A DNA stretch of 64,000 bases, taken from NCBI GenBank assembly GCA_950295325.1, contig OX485804.1:63518533-63582532 (forward strand), written 5' to 3'. The DNA comes from Polytrichum commune. Lineage: Eukaryota; Streptophyta; Polytrichopsida; Polytrichales; Polytrichaceae. Positions 22,305 to 34,028 of the stretch are shown piece after piece. The notes beneath the pieces are model-generated. The model had not been told where the DNA came from, made no database searches, and worked only from the letters and a program-made list of their open reading frames with translations. Position 1 is the first letter of the stretch. Each line of letters begins with the position of its first letter. A program made the translations under genes and the position numbers.

Positions 22305-24867
22305 ATGGGATCCGCCATGGGAGCTGCGTCCTCACAAGCGGACTCAGCGGAGACATCCATATTCCAGGCTCTTTGTTCTCCCCTTCTCAGCTGTCGGAAG
22401 GCACGAGACTTCCAGGAGAAAAAGCCCGTTTCATGGTAATCCGCTGCTTCTGAAAATATTTGGAGTTCAATTCATATTTTACATTGTTGTTCCGTTTAAC
22501 AGAAAGACAGAGAAACTATCTTGATGATACTGGAATGCAGCTCTTTATGAAAAAATTAATTGCTCTGCTACAGCTGGTCAATATGAAATATTCTCCGAGA
22601 GGAGCCATAGTACTCCGGTGGAGTCAACATTCTCTTCTATTACCTTGTCTACAGTGATCAGTTTGAAATGAATATGCACATCTGAAGTCTGAGCACTGCG
22701 AAGGAAACACTATAAACTGTTGACTCAATATTATGTGTATTCTGATCATTCTCGTTGACTGTAAATATTCCATTGTGTACTTCTGGAAGGGTCAATTTAA
22801 ATCTGATCTTTGAAGTCGTGATACTTCATTAGTAGACCATAGCAAGGGGACTAACATAGTCATAATTGTGGAGAAGAAAGCGCTCTAAAATAATCTACTG
22901 CACAGCTGCACAAATATCTCGTGCATCTGGAACAATGCTTAAAGTAGGACAGCTGCTTGTGTTGTGCAACAATCAAACAGAGCACACATCGTCTTCTGAT
23001 TCTAAGTCACGTGAAGCGTGTATGTAGGTATCCTGATGACGTCTGGATAGGCATCATGAACCTATTGGACGCAAAATCGTTGCTGCGCTTTGCAGTCACG
23101 AATCGACGATTCTGTGCTCTGGCAAAGGACGACAGCGTTTGGAAAGCAGTTTGTTTCCGTGAAATTGGCCTTCCTGCGATTCATATACGCCCTGCGTTTA
23201 GCTGGAGAAATCTTTATATGTCAGCAATTGGTGAGAAGAACGAAATATTCCGGATTCCATTGCAAAATGTACCTTAGCGGATTCCATGGATTTTTCAAAT
23301 GAAATTTTAGAATTCCTAACAATGCCACTCACTTTTCCTTGTTGTGATGACAAGGTTATGTGATATCTATGTGCAGATGGCACCCACTCGTTCAGCCATC
23401 GCCAGTCCGAGAAGCACATAGGTAATGTCATTCTTGAATTTTTTTGCTTCAGAATATTTGATTATACTACATGACGATGATTGACATATGTATCTGAATC
23501 TGAAAGCTCATGTCTTCTAATTTCAGTGATAGCTGACTTGGAGCTATTTAGATTGTGTCCAGGAGCACCTGGTTAATTGTACATGAGGTCTTCAGTAATC
23601 AACAAGAATGTTACCAGTAACACTACTTGTAGATACACGCCGTTCGAATTTGAAGAAATAGGAGTTGATCAATTACACGCTGAAGAGCGACTGGGCCTTG
23701 CCGTCCTCAAGAATTATTTACCTCTAGCTAGTAGATGTATATGTGGCTCCGTAAATAACTTTCATACTATTTCCTTTTCTGGTTCCACTCTTGTCGCCTT
23801 TCGTCATGGCCTCTGATGCTTAATAGATGTCAAAATTAAATGAGCTGTAAAAGCCGATCCTCAAGATCAGCAGCCAACACAGCAGTGTAGAAATTCGTCA
23901 TGCCTTCCAGAATACATCTCTTCGTTTACAATGCCTTCTTCGCGTCTCTGAGAGCAATCTGACTCAACCGCTTGTATCAACATGCTCGTCTAGTCTGCTT
24001 ATCTTATAATATGCTTGTCCGAAACTTGATATGCAGATTGGATGAGACTAGGCATGTTCTGTATAGATTCCGGAGAAGCTATAGCAACTGATAAGCTGAA
24101 AGACTTGCAAATGCTTAAGGACAAAGAAAGCTTCGCCGTATCTGAAGGCATCTCGAAAGTCTATGGAGTTTCAAATGTACAAAAAGGAGTATGGATCGCA
24201 GGTGAGGATATTTTGTTATCCTTGAGTGGCGCAGAAGTACATTTGAGGAATACGAAAGGGGCTGAAATGTGTCTGGAATTTGTGTATAAGCATTTTTCTG
24301 TCCGCGGCCTCTTCATGCAAGTGACCTCCAGTCAATGAACGTGGAATGGATCAACAAATGAACAAATTTGGACTCAGATTGTCCAGTCGAACGATAGAGC
24401 TATGTCCTTTCTAGTCTAATGACCTGTGTACCAACCGTATCATTTTACAGATCTGCATCTAGTGCGATGTCCCGTTTGCAATCTTGCAGGATGTGAAGGT
24501 AAGTCTTGCACTCCAAATATAACAATATATAATATAATCGTAGGATCTCCTATCACATGCATTTGATGTGAGCAGCAAAGTTGGAAGGAAAGGCAATTTG
24601 TGAAGAAAAACACCTCCTCCAGGTTGTCAATGATGCATACATGAGGGTCACTATAGACTATGCAGCAAACAACCACTTGATTCTTTACTGATGCAGGCAC
24701 TATGCAAGCACTGGATGCTCGCCACTGGGAGCTCTTCTTTCAAAAAGAGTACAAGGATTGCGAATGGTCATACGAACAAGTGAGTGCGCGAAATATTGCT
24801 GGACACTGCATTGAAGCTGCCGCTTGTGTCTTCGACGCCAACCAATTTCGCAGGAAAGAAACGCAAA
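22305..24867 (+). CDS. F-box protein resembling Arabidopsis At3g61730 (RMF-like)
   Basis: F-box proteins tie substrates to SCF ubiquitin ligases through Skp1. Exons in agreed phase: 22305-22435 (tentative, ATG start), 23028-23230, 23376-23420, 24037-24201, 24451-24498, 24697-24867, giving 254 residues up to the last donor. The F-box spans about residues 45-90: YPDDVWIGIMNLLDAKSLL, then RRFCALAKDDSVWKAVC and FSWRNLYMSAI. Family landmarks follow: DGTHSFSHRQSEKHIDWMR, GVWIADLHLVRCPVCNL, GCEGTMQALDARHWELF and CEWSYEQVS. A Cys pair (CPVCNLAGC) could bind metal. The C-terminus is uncertain. One in-phase option adds eight residues and stops at 25144-25146. The Arabidopsis protein, as I recall it, has a longer tail that I cannot find here, so the end is either lost or in an unseen exon. 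Confidence 0.8.
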
Positions 24868-26944
24868 GTAAGATTTCGTTATGTTCCCCTTATTCCTTTT
24901 CAGCTTTCATCCATAATAAGAAATTAGAGAAGAAGTGCGTGGACACGTAATGTATTGATTTCTGTTCTATATATGAGATCTAATTGACTGTCGTCTCAAC
25001 TGAGTTCACTGCATAAATTAGTCCAGTACCATTGCTATCACTCAGCCCAAGCGAATCATTCAATGATCATACGCGTGGTGGTCTTACTAATTACATACAC
25101 CAATCTCTCAATCTGATTAGTACATGGTGATCAAGGAGCTCGCTGAAGCACCCTTCGAAGTAATATATTCTGATGCACTGGCACGCTCTATGGTGGCCGA
25201 TGGAATGTCGCCACAATACCCCGTCGTATTCTTGTAAATTATGATTTTCTTGTCCAGATTAGGTCAAATTTTGACAAATCGATGTCCGATTTAATTAAAT
25301 ACTGTAGAGTTTACTTGCGCAATGTACCGGGCGACGATCTAAAATACTCCAGAGTGCAATTATGAATAGGTCTTCTGGACTTCAAAACATGGGCAGCTCC
25401 TTCCGGAAGTTGGCAACCGAAGGGACAAACCTCATGCTTCGGAGCAGCATCGTGCACCAATCTCCAGCCAAATCAAGGTTTTACTCAGCTGAAATCACAT
25501 AGACAAGCTAGAATGTTAACAACGGAAGGGATTTCCTCACGCTGCAAGTTGCCTAATTAAGGTTTAGCAGCTGTTCACTTCGTTTCTTACATTCATCTCT
25601 CGACAAATCATGCGTAGAACGCTCGCCACTCTGTCCTTTTGCAAAGATTTGAAGTGAACTGACAAAAAAAACTTCCTGAATTTCCAACAGGTTTGCAAGT
25701 GAAGGTTCACATCATGAAGGGAGGAGTTGAAGGTCCCGTCGTCGCGATTCGTATCTGCCATCAACTCGTGTGACATCTCAGAAAATCCTGATTGAAGCAC
25801 AAATTGCACTCCAATTTCACAAGCTGGTGGAATCAGATGAACCAACTTAACACCTTACGCTTGGGTTTAAGTTGAATTGGAGTTTTAGACGCTACATGGA
25901 AACCAAATTTTGCACATGTCGTGCGGCTGAGGGAGACCAGAAGCATTCCGAAGGGGTGGATCTGCTCGACCATGGTGTGCACCTATGGTGACACCGAGAG
26001 AAAACCCTGCCAACACTTCAGCCTTCGACGAAACATGCACTTTGGTCTGCTCTCCACCTAAAATTTCTTTCACACAATAGAAGATTGTAGAAAAAAATGG
26101 ATTCTTCTTGTAGTGAGCGCAGGTCGAGACGTCTTGATGAGCGAGCCCCACAGGAGTGAGTGGACATGGTGCGGTGCACATTTTAGTCAGGGGTTAGTCA
26201 CCAGTAAGCTGTGTTGGGTCATTTGAGGTTGCACTTCATTCTGAAGAGAAATTTTCCTGACTGTTGCGTACCTACAAATCATATTGGAGGCCTCCTTTTC
26301 ACAAGTTTTTTCTTTCTTGAATAGGTACATGTGCCATAATTTTACCTTCTTATTTGATTCTTTTGCGGTATATGTTGTTGTTGCTATCTCTTACCCATAC
26401 ATTTGTATATTCCTCTATATCTTATTCACCAAAATTAAATATGCCGGGGGCATAAACATGAAGGTACTGTTCGCACATAATTTATGATTGTAAATATTGA
26501 AAGATGATTTTCATAACTTATACAGGAAGTGGTGTCTACATCACAAACCTTTGAAGATAAAATTATCATGCAAAAATAATAACATGTTGAATAACATCAT
26601 AGACATCTAATTAATGTCATGGTTAATGCATTTTTTTCTTCTATTTTATGCTACATCATAATACTACAAAGCAGATCGTTTGAATAGAATTAATACATGT
26701 AATATGAGATAGTTATATTGTGCAACAATATAGCTAGGTACCAGACAAATTGTAATGTAATATTTGCATCAAACATCACCCTTTCAAGATTGTGAAGTCA
26801 TTTTCCACTCAATTCCAATCATACTTAACTGCGGAGAAGTAGCTTAGATGTAATAATGAAACCTCTCATCTTAGATGATCTTCTTTTCACAAAACACACA
26901 TTAGTCAGGCTAAGAAGCTTGCAATACATTGAAGTTTAGGTAAT
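24868..26944. other. Region downstream of the F-box gene
   Basis: A 38-codon open stretch at about 25121-25237 (encoding KELAEAPFEVIYSDALA) has gene-like codon use and could be a terminal exon, but its phase does not fit the preceding donor. From 25.3 kb on I see no supported gene. Confidence 0.35.
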
Positions 26945-27310
26945 CAGGCTAGGAGCGGGCCTAATTTGGTTGCTCATCTTGAATGATACATGTATTTCAC
27001 TGGTGTGTGGTTAGGTGTGAATCTATGAATTATATTCACCAAAGAGTCATATTGTGTTTGATGATACCTATATTTCAGTGGTGTATGGTTAAGTGTGGAT
27101 CTATGGATTACATTCACCAAAGAGCCATGATATTGTGTTTGATTAAACTCAATGCTCAAAAATTACTAACCATTCTAGGTTCGATAGCCAACATCATTTG
27201 GAGAGGGGGGACCTATATGATCATTTAACAAGAAAGAGAATCTTCTTTTTGACATGAATAAGATTTTCATACGAACTTCAAAAATTACAAGGGAAGATGG
27301 CTACATGCAT
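26945..27310. repeat. Dispersed repeat T copy with an internal 78-bp tandem duplication
   Basis: Starts near GCGGGCCTAATT and shares GGTATGTGGTTAGG-like, CATTCTAGGTT and GGGGGGACCTATATGA segments with the copy at 60185-60455. Inside, the unit starting GATACATGTATTTCACTGG at 26985 recurs at 27063, with about 85-90% identity by eye. Confidence 0.65.
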
Positions 27311-27417
27311 GATATGGATTTGCTAATCATCCTAGACTAGATGTATGGAGGTAGTGAGGAGTGGATGGTGAGCTACAGGATCAAGGAATCATCCACCTAA
27401 TTGAGTTGGTTATCAAT

Positions 27418-27440
27418 TAGATAGATAGATAGATAGATAG
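27418..27440. repeat. (TAGA)n microsatellite
   Basis: About six units of the tetranucleotide TAGA in intergenic DNA. Confidence 0.9.
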
Positions 27441-28337
27441 AAATGTTGGCATCTTGAAGGAACAAGCAGGAATGAAGAGTCTCTTCGTCCACAGGCTATT
27501 GGCACCTTTCAATGGTGGACATGGTCAATGACATCAATCATAACTGATCAACTCATGGACATAATCCGAGAATTGTGAATGACATCACACCTCCATGGAT
27601 GAAACATTGCGGCGAGTTTTAATAACCCTTATATGTTGTTGGATCCATTATGCACTAATTGCGTGTTTGTTATCCTACTAGGCAGGCATGGGTGTACTAA
27701 AGCTTAAAATGTCCATTTAAGGACTACATAACGGGTGAGAAGGAGAATGGATGATGAGGAGATGATGAGTTGCAATAGTAGTGAGACATCGATCAACTCT
27801 TGCTCGTTATGGGACATGATCAATTACCTCATGAATGTAAACTACAGCTTAGATATGGAATGTCCTTGGTGTGTATAGAAAAGCGCAAGATAACTGATGG
27901 AAATGCCCTCCACATGGATGAGCAACCAATTTTGGATTAAGTAACCAACGAAAAGAGACCATAACCAATCTTGCAACTCGTCATCCACCTGCTTGAGCTG
28001 GTTATTTGTCATAACTGATCAACTCATGAACAAGTGTCTGAGAAATATGGATGATATTGTGCCTCGATGGATGCAAAAGTGTGACCCTTCCGCTCTTGGA
28101 TGAGCGATCGGCGGTCATGACCCCCGCTTACCTGAGTGGGAACGCCTGTTCGCAGTGTTCCCATGAGGAAGCGAAGGGAACGAGGGGAGCGCACATTATC
28201 CACATTGAGGAGGAGGAAGGAGGGGGTGAGCTAAGCTAAGCTTCTCTTGCTTCCGGTGTCTCTGTTCTTTCTGTCTATCCCCGAATCCCCTGTTTTTGTT
28301 GCATTGGCGCCGAACTCCGACAGGGAAGTGGTGAGCA

Positions 28338-29827
28338 ATGGCGACGCAGGCCATCGTCTCGTGCGCCGTAGCAGTGCCCGCGGGGGGCAAGAGGGAGAGT
28401 TTGAGTTCCGAGTTCCTTGGCACGCAGAGCAGCAAGGCGCTGCTGAAGAGCCATGAGGTCGTGGTGGCGGTCAAGCCGGCTGCGGGGGCGGTGGGAGTGA
28501 GGGCGGCCATCAGCCGGAAGAAGAAGGAGGAGACCGTGGAGAGGGCCAGGCAGGAGCTGGAAGGCGCCTACCTGGTGGCGGGCATCAAGTATGCCGGCCT
28601 GTCCGTCAAGGCGTTTCAGCAGCTCAGGAAAAGCTTGCCCGAGGACACCACTCTTATGGTCGCCAAGAACAAGCTCGTCGGTAGGATTCTCTTGCTTTCA
28701 GTTCTTCATTTTTTGTTTGTTTGGTGTTGTGGCTGACATTGCCGAGGTGAAGCTCGAGGTCGTGCTTTTTCATTCTAGGCATTCCTGAGCGAGTTTTGTA
28801 TTTTGTCCACTCTCGAGGGTTTGGAATTGCCAAATTGTGGCAGGAAGCTAGTGTATTGCATTTACTTTATCGAAAAGTCAGGTAGAAAGCAGGAATTAGA
28901 ATTGGAAGCGACATCCATTGCATGGCTCTGGAGTTTATCAGTCTTGTGCTATCGCAGAGTGGCAGGGGCTCTTGGTTTTGTCATTTCTCTTGTGTTTCAT
29001 GTCGTGGCTGGTGGTGCCCGTGGTCACATTTGCCGAGGTGAAGCTCGAGGTCTTGCATTTTGATTCCAGGCATTCTCTTGAGAATTATATGTATTATTTA
29101 TTTTTGAGGGTTTGGACTTGCCAAATTGAGTCAGGACATACCTTATTGCATTTCCTTTATCGAAGAGGCACAGAAGTCAGGTGAAGAGCAGGAATTCAAA
29201 ATGGAAGCGAAATTAATTGCATTCGGGTTCGTAGGGCACATTAGAGTATGTCAATCTTGTGCTATCGCTGAGTGGTAGAGGATTTATTCTTATCGAAGGT
29301 TTTGAAATGTGCTTCTCTATGCTTTAGCTGCCATCACCTGAACGACAAGCTTTTCAGAACACTTGACCAACTGCGCACGTTTGAGATGAGTGATTGACAT
29401 GTGGGAGGGGAATTTAACGAAATCATCATCACAAATTAACTTTTTAGGTTAATGTCTTTCAGGAAAGGCGATTGAAGGAACGAAGTGGGAGGCATTGAAG
29501 CCTGCTCTGAAGGGCATGAACGCTTGGCTCTTCGTACACTCGGAGGAGATTCCGGCCGCACTCAAACCCTACCGTGACTTACAAAAGGAGCTGAAATTGG
29601 AAGACAACGATTTCACCGGCGCCGTTTTCGAAGGCCGATTCTTCACTCCTGAGGAATTTAAGTCTCTAGAGACCATGCCAACTAGGGCAGAGCTGTACAG
29701 CAAGCTTCTAGGAACCCTCAAGGCGCCTGCAGCTAACCTTGTCGGCACTTTGCAAGCACCAGCTAGGGACGTCGTAATGACTCTCAAGGCCTATGTCAAG
29801 AAATTAGAAGATGAAGAAGCTGCTTAA
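28338..29827 (+). CDS. Plastid 50S ribosomal protein uL10 (L10), nuclear-encoded
   Basis: Forms the base of the large-subunit stalk that carries L12 dimers and contacts translation factors in the chloroplast. Two exons, 28338-28680 and 29463-29827, joined in phase 1 through GT/AG borders; 235 aa. The first ~57 residues (MATQAIVSCAVAVPAGGKRE onward) are Ser/Ala/Val-rich with few acidic residues, typical of a chloroplast transit peptide. The mature part begins about SRKKKEETVERARQELEG. Family features are the KYAGLSVKAFQQLRKSLP and VAKNKLVGKAI segments, GMNAWLFVHSEEIP, GAVFEGRFFTPEE and the helical tail with repeated LKAPAANLVGTLQAPARDV. The ATG context (AGCAATGGCG) is good. GC content is much higher in the exons than nearby. 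The intron carries a ~300-bp tandem duplication. Confidence 0.93.
28724..29285. repeat. Tandem duplication (~291-312 bp) inside the uL10c intron
   Basis: GCCGAGGTGAAGCTCGAGG occurs at 28741 and again at 29032. Downstream landmarks recur in the same order: GAGGGTTTGGA, TTGCCAAATTG, TTATCGAA, AAGTCAGGT, GCAGGAATT, GGAAGCGA and CTTGTGCTATCGC (28943 and 29255). The copies have diverged with small indels. Confidence 0.85.
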
Positions 29828-30360
29828 GGTTCTTGCCACTTCTCTTTCTCTCTTTCTTAAACTGCCTGACTCAGTAGCTATTTTCATGTTCAGGAATTTG
29901 TCCGTATCTCCGGTAGTCGAGCAATTCCTATGTATACTGCCCCGAATGGATCTTAGTAGAGAAAGAACTGGTCATCCATTACTTCTGTTGCAATCGTAGT
30001 CAGAGTTAGGTTCCCTAGTGCAACATTTTTTTTACCAAGATTTGTAGAGACGGGTTAACTCGCCTCTTTCAAAGTTATCAAACTTGTCGAGCTCCATCCA
30101 CTTTGCATCATGTTAGGTGACCAGAAAGACTGGTCTCAATTCTACCATCCCACTTTGTGATGTGCTTTTTGGTGTGATCGGGGCACGAGAAGGATTGTTT
30201 CGATGAGAAACTTGATATGATTGGCTCAATTTACATATACTAAACACAACATCACTTGAAGTGACCAAAATTTCTCTTGAGATGTGAGGAGCTTTTGACG
30301 GTTGGAGGATAACCATTTATGAAATTTCATGACCTCTGAGGTGGCCTCACCACCTGAAGC

Positions 30361-30476
30361 TACACTAAATATGATATTCCGTGTCACCAATTCTATATAC
30401 TATATACTATACTGTAATTGAAAGTACCCATGGTGACAGTAAATACCATGTGACAGTAAATATTATATTTAGTGTA
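30361..30476. mobile_element. Short MITE of family A
   Basis: 116 bp starting TACACTAAATATGATATT and ending TATTATATTTAGTGTA, with a palindromic TA-rich centre. The termini match the family A copies at 16.35 and 58.73 kb. Confidence 0.7.
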
Positions 30477-32235
30477 GTTATGCGAGTCCTAGGAAATCAG
30501 TTTGGTAGTTGTTAAGAATTTGTTGGGTGTCTTCAACCGCAGTTTTGTTGATCTCAAGGGATTGATTTTGTGACCATCGACATTCATCGAAATCCTTGTC
30601 GAAATTCCAAGATCAGTGAAGCTTTGAAAGCTCCTATGGAAATGCACAGATTGTGATGAGGTAGCTGGTAGTCCCTCTGCTATACTTCCACCAATGCAAG
30701 TAATCAAACAGACTCCAACTTTCCCCGTGTTGCCTGCTGGATTCAAAGCTCCATTGTCCCATACCTTAGGGAAAAGGGCGTCGAGAAGCAGCCGGCTACA
30801 TAAACTCCTTCAGCTGCACTACATTTCACACAGCCGGGTGCTCAACACAGAGCGAGCTATTCTTTCGCCTTTTACTAAAGAATACCGTGCGTTGGCTACA
30901 ATTACCGCATACGCATATTTTGGGATTGCTCCTTAACGGAGCCCACCTAATATAAATTGAAGCAGGAGTGTGAAGAGAGTGTTGAAAGTGGTTTTTGAAT
31001 TTCGGTGTTGGGCATTGGACTACGTATTGTTGTGATGAAAAAGTGACTTCGGAAAGACATGCGCGATTTGCTCCATGGTCATTGCATGCTTGGTGAGATT
31101 GGATCCAATTGACGAAAGTCTAAGTACAGGATATCAAGCTAGGTCAACATTGAACAACTCTTCATGTTGAGAAGAATCCAGCTATGAACACTGCAATGCA
31201 CGCAATGAGGCTTGTAGGTGAATCTGGCACCTCTACTTAATTAATCTTTTCATCTTTAAAGAACGACTCTGATCTCTGTGCTTATTCTGTCAACTAATAT
31301 ACGCAGTGCCAATCTGAAAAAGCTTGAACTTCCAATATCATTGCAGGCTCTAACTTCCTCTCCACCAAGCCTTCTGGAGGTGATGCCATTGCCTCATATC
31401 GTCAATGAGAAGGAGCTTGAGAACTACACTCCAATATTAATAAACTTCCCAGCTCAAACATCAGACAGCAGCTTGCTCAGCACAGAGCAAACCAGTGTTC
31501 AAGTTTGAAGTGTGCACATGCATTTCAATGTGAAGGGCTTCAAAATAATCACACTGCACTCAAACATTCAAAAAAATTTGCAACACTTCACAAAAAAAAA
31601 CTTGATATTCGCCGTTTTGTATTGAATATGAAAATAATATGATGTCCCACTAAATTGAAGAAGTACATGCAATTGTTCGAAACGTCAGATAATTGCACCT
31701 AAACCCTCAGGAAAAAATCTCAATTCCGACCAGCCAGCCAACTAGCCTACAGTACTCAAGATGCATGCGACCACAAAACGGGAGAGCAAAGATCGCAAGA
31801 AATCAGAAATCATCACCAATGAACAAGATTGAGTTCCAAGATCACGGATGGGAGATTCAGAGCGGAATACATAGTCCTTAATAATAAGCTCACTGTGAAT
31901 TTCGCACAAAATTATACAGGCAAAGCAATTCCTGCAATATGATTTGTTGCATTTTTTTAACAATCAGATTTGTTCATACCTCGAAATTGAAACAATTGGA
32001 AGTGGAAATCAACCCTTTCACGAACGAATCCACGGGTCGAAATTCGTTGGGAAATTTGAAGTTCCAACTCTTCCAAAGTTCGCAAACATAAGCTCCTCCT
32101 CCCTTGCAGAGACTAAAACTGAATGAGAGAACTTAACACACCAAGTGTCGAAGCTTGCTAGAAATGGAGGGGTTTGAGTTGAAGACGTACATACTCCCTG
32201 CAAAATCTACTGTAGAGATATTGCAGTGCCGACTC

Positions 32236-32335
32236 GCGAGAGTGCCGAGCCGAAGTTGCAATGCCTAGTCCTCCCCAGAGTGGCAAGCCGAAGTTGCAGT
32301 TAGTGCCGAGTCGAAGTTGTAGAGTTGAAATTGCA
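32236..32335. repeat. Degenerate short tandem repeat around GTGCCGAGCCGAAGTTGCA
   Basis: Three or four imperfect units (roughly GTGCCGAG-CGAAGTTG) follow each other within 100 bases. They are GC-richer than the surroundings. No coding role is evident. Confidence 0.6.
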
Positions 32336-32689
32336 GGAGTTATTGGAATTTGGAAATGTATGTTAGGATACCAAGATTGGAATACAACTATATTTTTATT
32401 TACAAATTACAACCACTGTATTTTGTGATAAGCAGATTTTAGAGAGGCCTTCACTGTGATTGGTGAAAACTTTACAGAGCACATTTTTGTGAAGTGCCCA
32501 AAAAAGGCCTTCTTTGACGACCAAAATGGCATTTGACAGGTGTTGAAGACTTCAGTATTGAACACAAGAGCGAAGCATTTGTTCGCCTTTTGCTAAGGAA
32601 TATCATGCACTGCCATACGCTGGCCGGCATTTGAGTGTCTTTAAACTGCCCCTCAAAGGGCTCACCGAGCAGTGTCCGTGGAGATTTTT

Positions 32690-32870
32690 GGTCGAGATCC
32701 TAATGTTTCCAATTCAAACTGGTTACTTGTTGACAACTTGCGGGTTTCCTTCATTTATTTGGGGTATATTCTATAAATTCCTCTAAAATGATCAGTGATT
32801 TCTATAAAGTCTTGAACTTGAACTAGTTATTTCTCAAACTCAACTAGCTTCATCCCCATATGATCAGTTA
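32690..32870 (-). repeat. AACCGGTT-type element, degraded copy R2
   Basis: The minus strand follows copies R3 and R4: GTTGAGTTTGAGAAATAAC, then GAATATACCCCAAATAAA and GGATCTCGACC. Most CCGGTT sites have mutated to CTAGTT or CTGGTT. Confidence 0.6.
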
Positions 32871-33529
32871 CGAGAGGTGAAAGTAGTCTGCGGGCGAAGT
32901 GGCTCTTCTTTCATGCTTGCCTCTATGGGATGTCGGTGTTTCTATGTGTCTAATCTTAGCTTAGTATTGTTTACATTTTTCCATTTCCGGAGGTTCAGAT
33001 GGCCTAAAACGATGGTGACGGTAAGGACTATTGTTCATGCCTATGTAGGGCCTACATACAAGTAGAATAGTAGCGTATCTTGACGAATTTAGTGTTTGGA
33101 ATTTCCCAAAATCTAGAGCCTTCAGGACTTAGATTGCATATAATCAACTCTAATTATTCAAGTTGATTTACATTGTACACACCGGAAACAATCAATACAT
33201 CACATGTTTTGGATGACCGACAATGTTATATTCGCATCTTCCCCTGTGTATATTGAAATATGAATGTGATCCAAGACGTTGGTAATGAATATAAATGCAA
33301 TCCGGGAAAATGGTAAATGTTATTGAACACATACCATTACTTAGTGATGTGGGCCCTCGGAATATAAAAGTTGGATGTTGGGAGCTTAGTTAGAGTTTGC
33401 GTTTTCTTACATAGTTTTCCAAGCATCCAATTGTTATAATATGAGGACCCATCATGGAATGAGCACTAAGTGCTAAGTAATGATATGTAATGTTTAGTCA
33501 CACAAAAGTGGATGCCCCACCCACACTAA

Positions 33530-34028
33530 GGGCCAATTCACACACGAGACCGAGAGCCCATGACCATTACACTCCAAGCACTCTCATTGGTGGAGAGGGC
33601 GGAGCTGGTCCAAGTTTGCTTCACACTACGCTTGAGGGACCAACAGAGTGAGTGAATGCAAGATGGATGTAAAGTCTACATGGATTCCTACATGGCATCG
33701 AATGGATCGGGTTTCATGGTCACTTGGCTTATTTTCAAAAACCACCTCTTGGAGGTAAGCCTAACACAAAACCGGGAGACCATGGCACTCCGAATGCTCA
33801 CAACCGTTAATTTATTCTATTTTATCATGTGCGAGGACCCGCATGAATAAAAATTCATTGCAATAGCATTTGGTTGGGGGCTTGGTCACATATGACTTCA
33901 CACTACACTTGAGAATCCGTGACCACACCACATGATTTCGGAGGTGCCTTGGGACGGCCTTTGGACACTTTCTTTTGGGCTCTCACAATTTCATGGTCTC
34001 GGCTCTTGGCTCGTGTGCGAAGTGGCCC
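33530..34028. mobile_element. PIF/Harbinger-like MITE, 499 bp, TAA target duplication
   Basis: The left end GGGCCAATTCACACACGAG and the inverted right end GGGCCACTTCGCACACGAG match at 17 of 19 positions. TAA stands directly outside both ends (33527-33529 and 34029-34031). TAA/TTA duplications with GGG-starting TIRs are typical of PIF/Harbinger elements. No transposase inside; a 64-codon frame within it is not a gene. Confidence 0.8.

Larger units (their letters stand above)
29828..33529. other. Gene-poor region after uL10c
   Basis: Contains the uL10c 3' region, a short MITE and diffuse repeats. Two ~90-bp stretches (about 30845-30945 and 32575-32665) share CGCCTTTT-CTAA-GAATA and GGGCTCACC/GAGCCCACC landmarks. 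A 76-codon frame at 31278-31508 has no family I recognise and is not called. Confidence 0.4.

Noticed and set aside
23577-23816. 79-codon frame between F-box exons
   Set aside because: The exons on either side join in phase to give KHIDWMR, a family motif, so this lies within an intron.
28803-29184. Two overlapping frames of 86 and 88 codons
   Set aside because: They lie in the uL10c intron and reflect the tandem duplication there.
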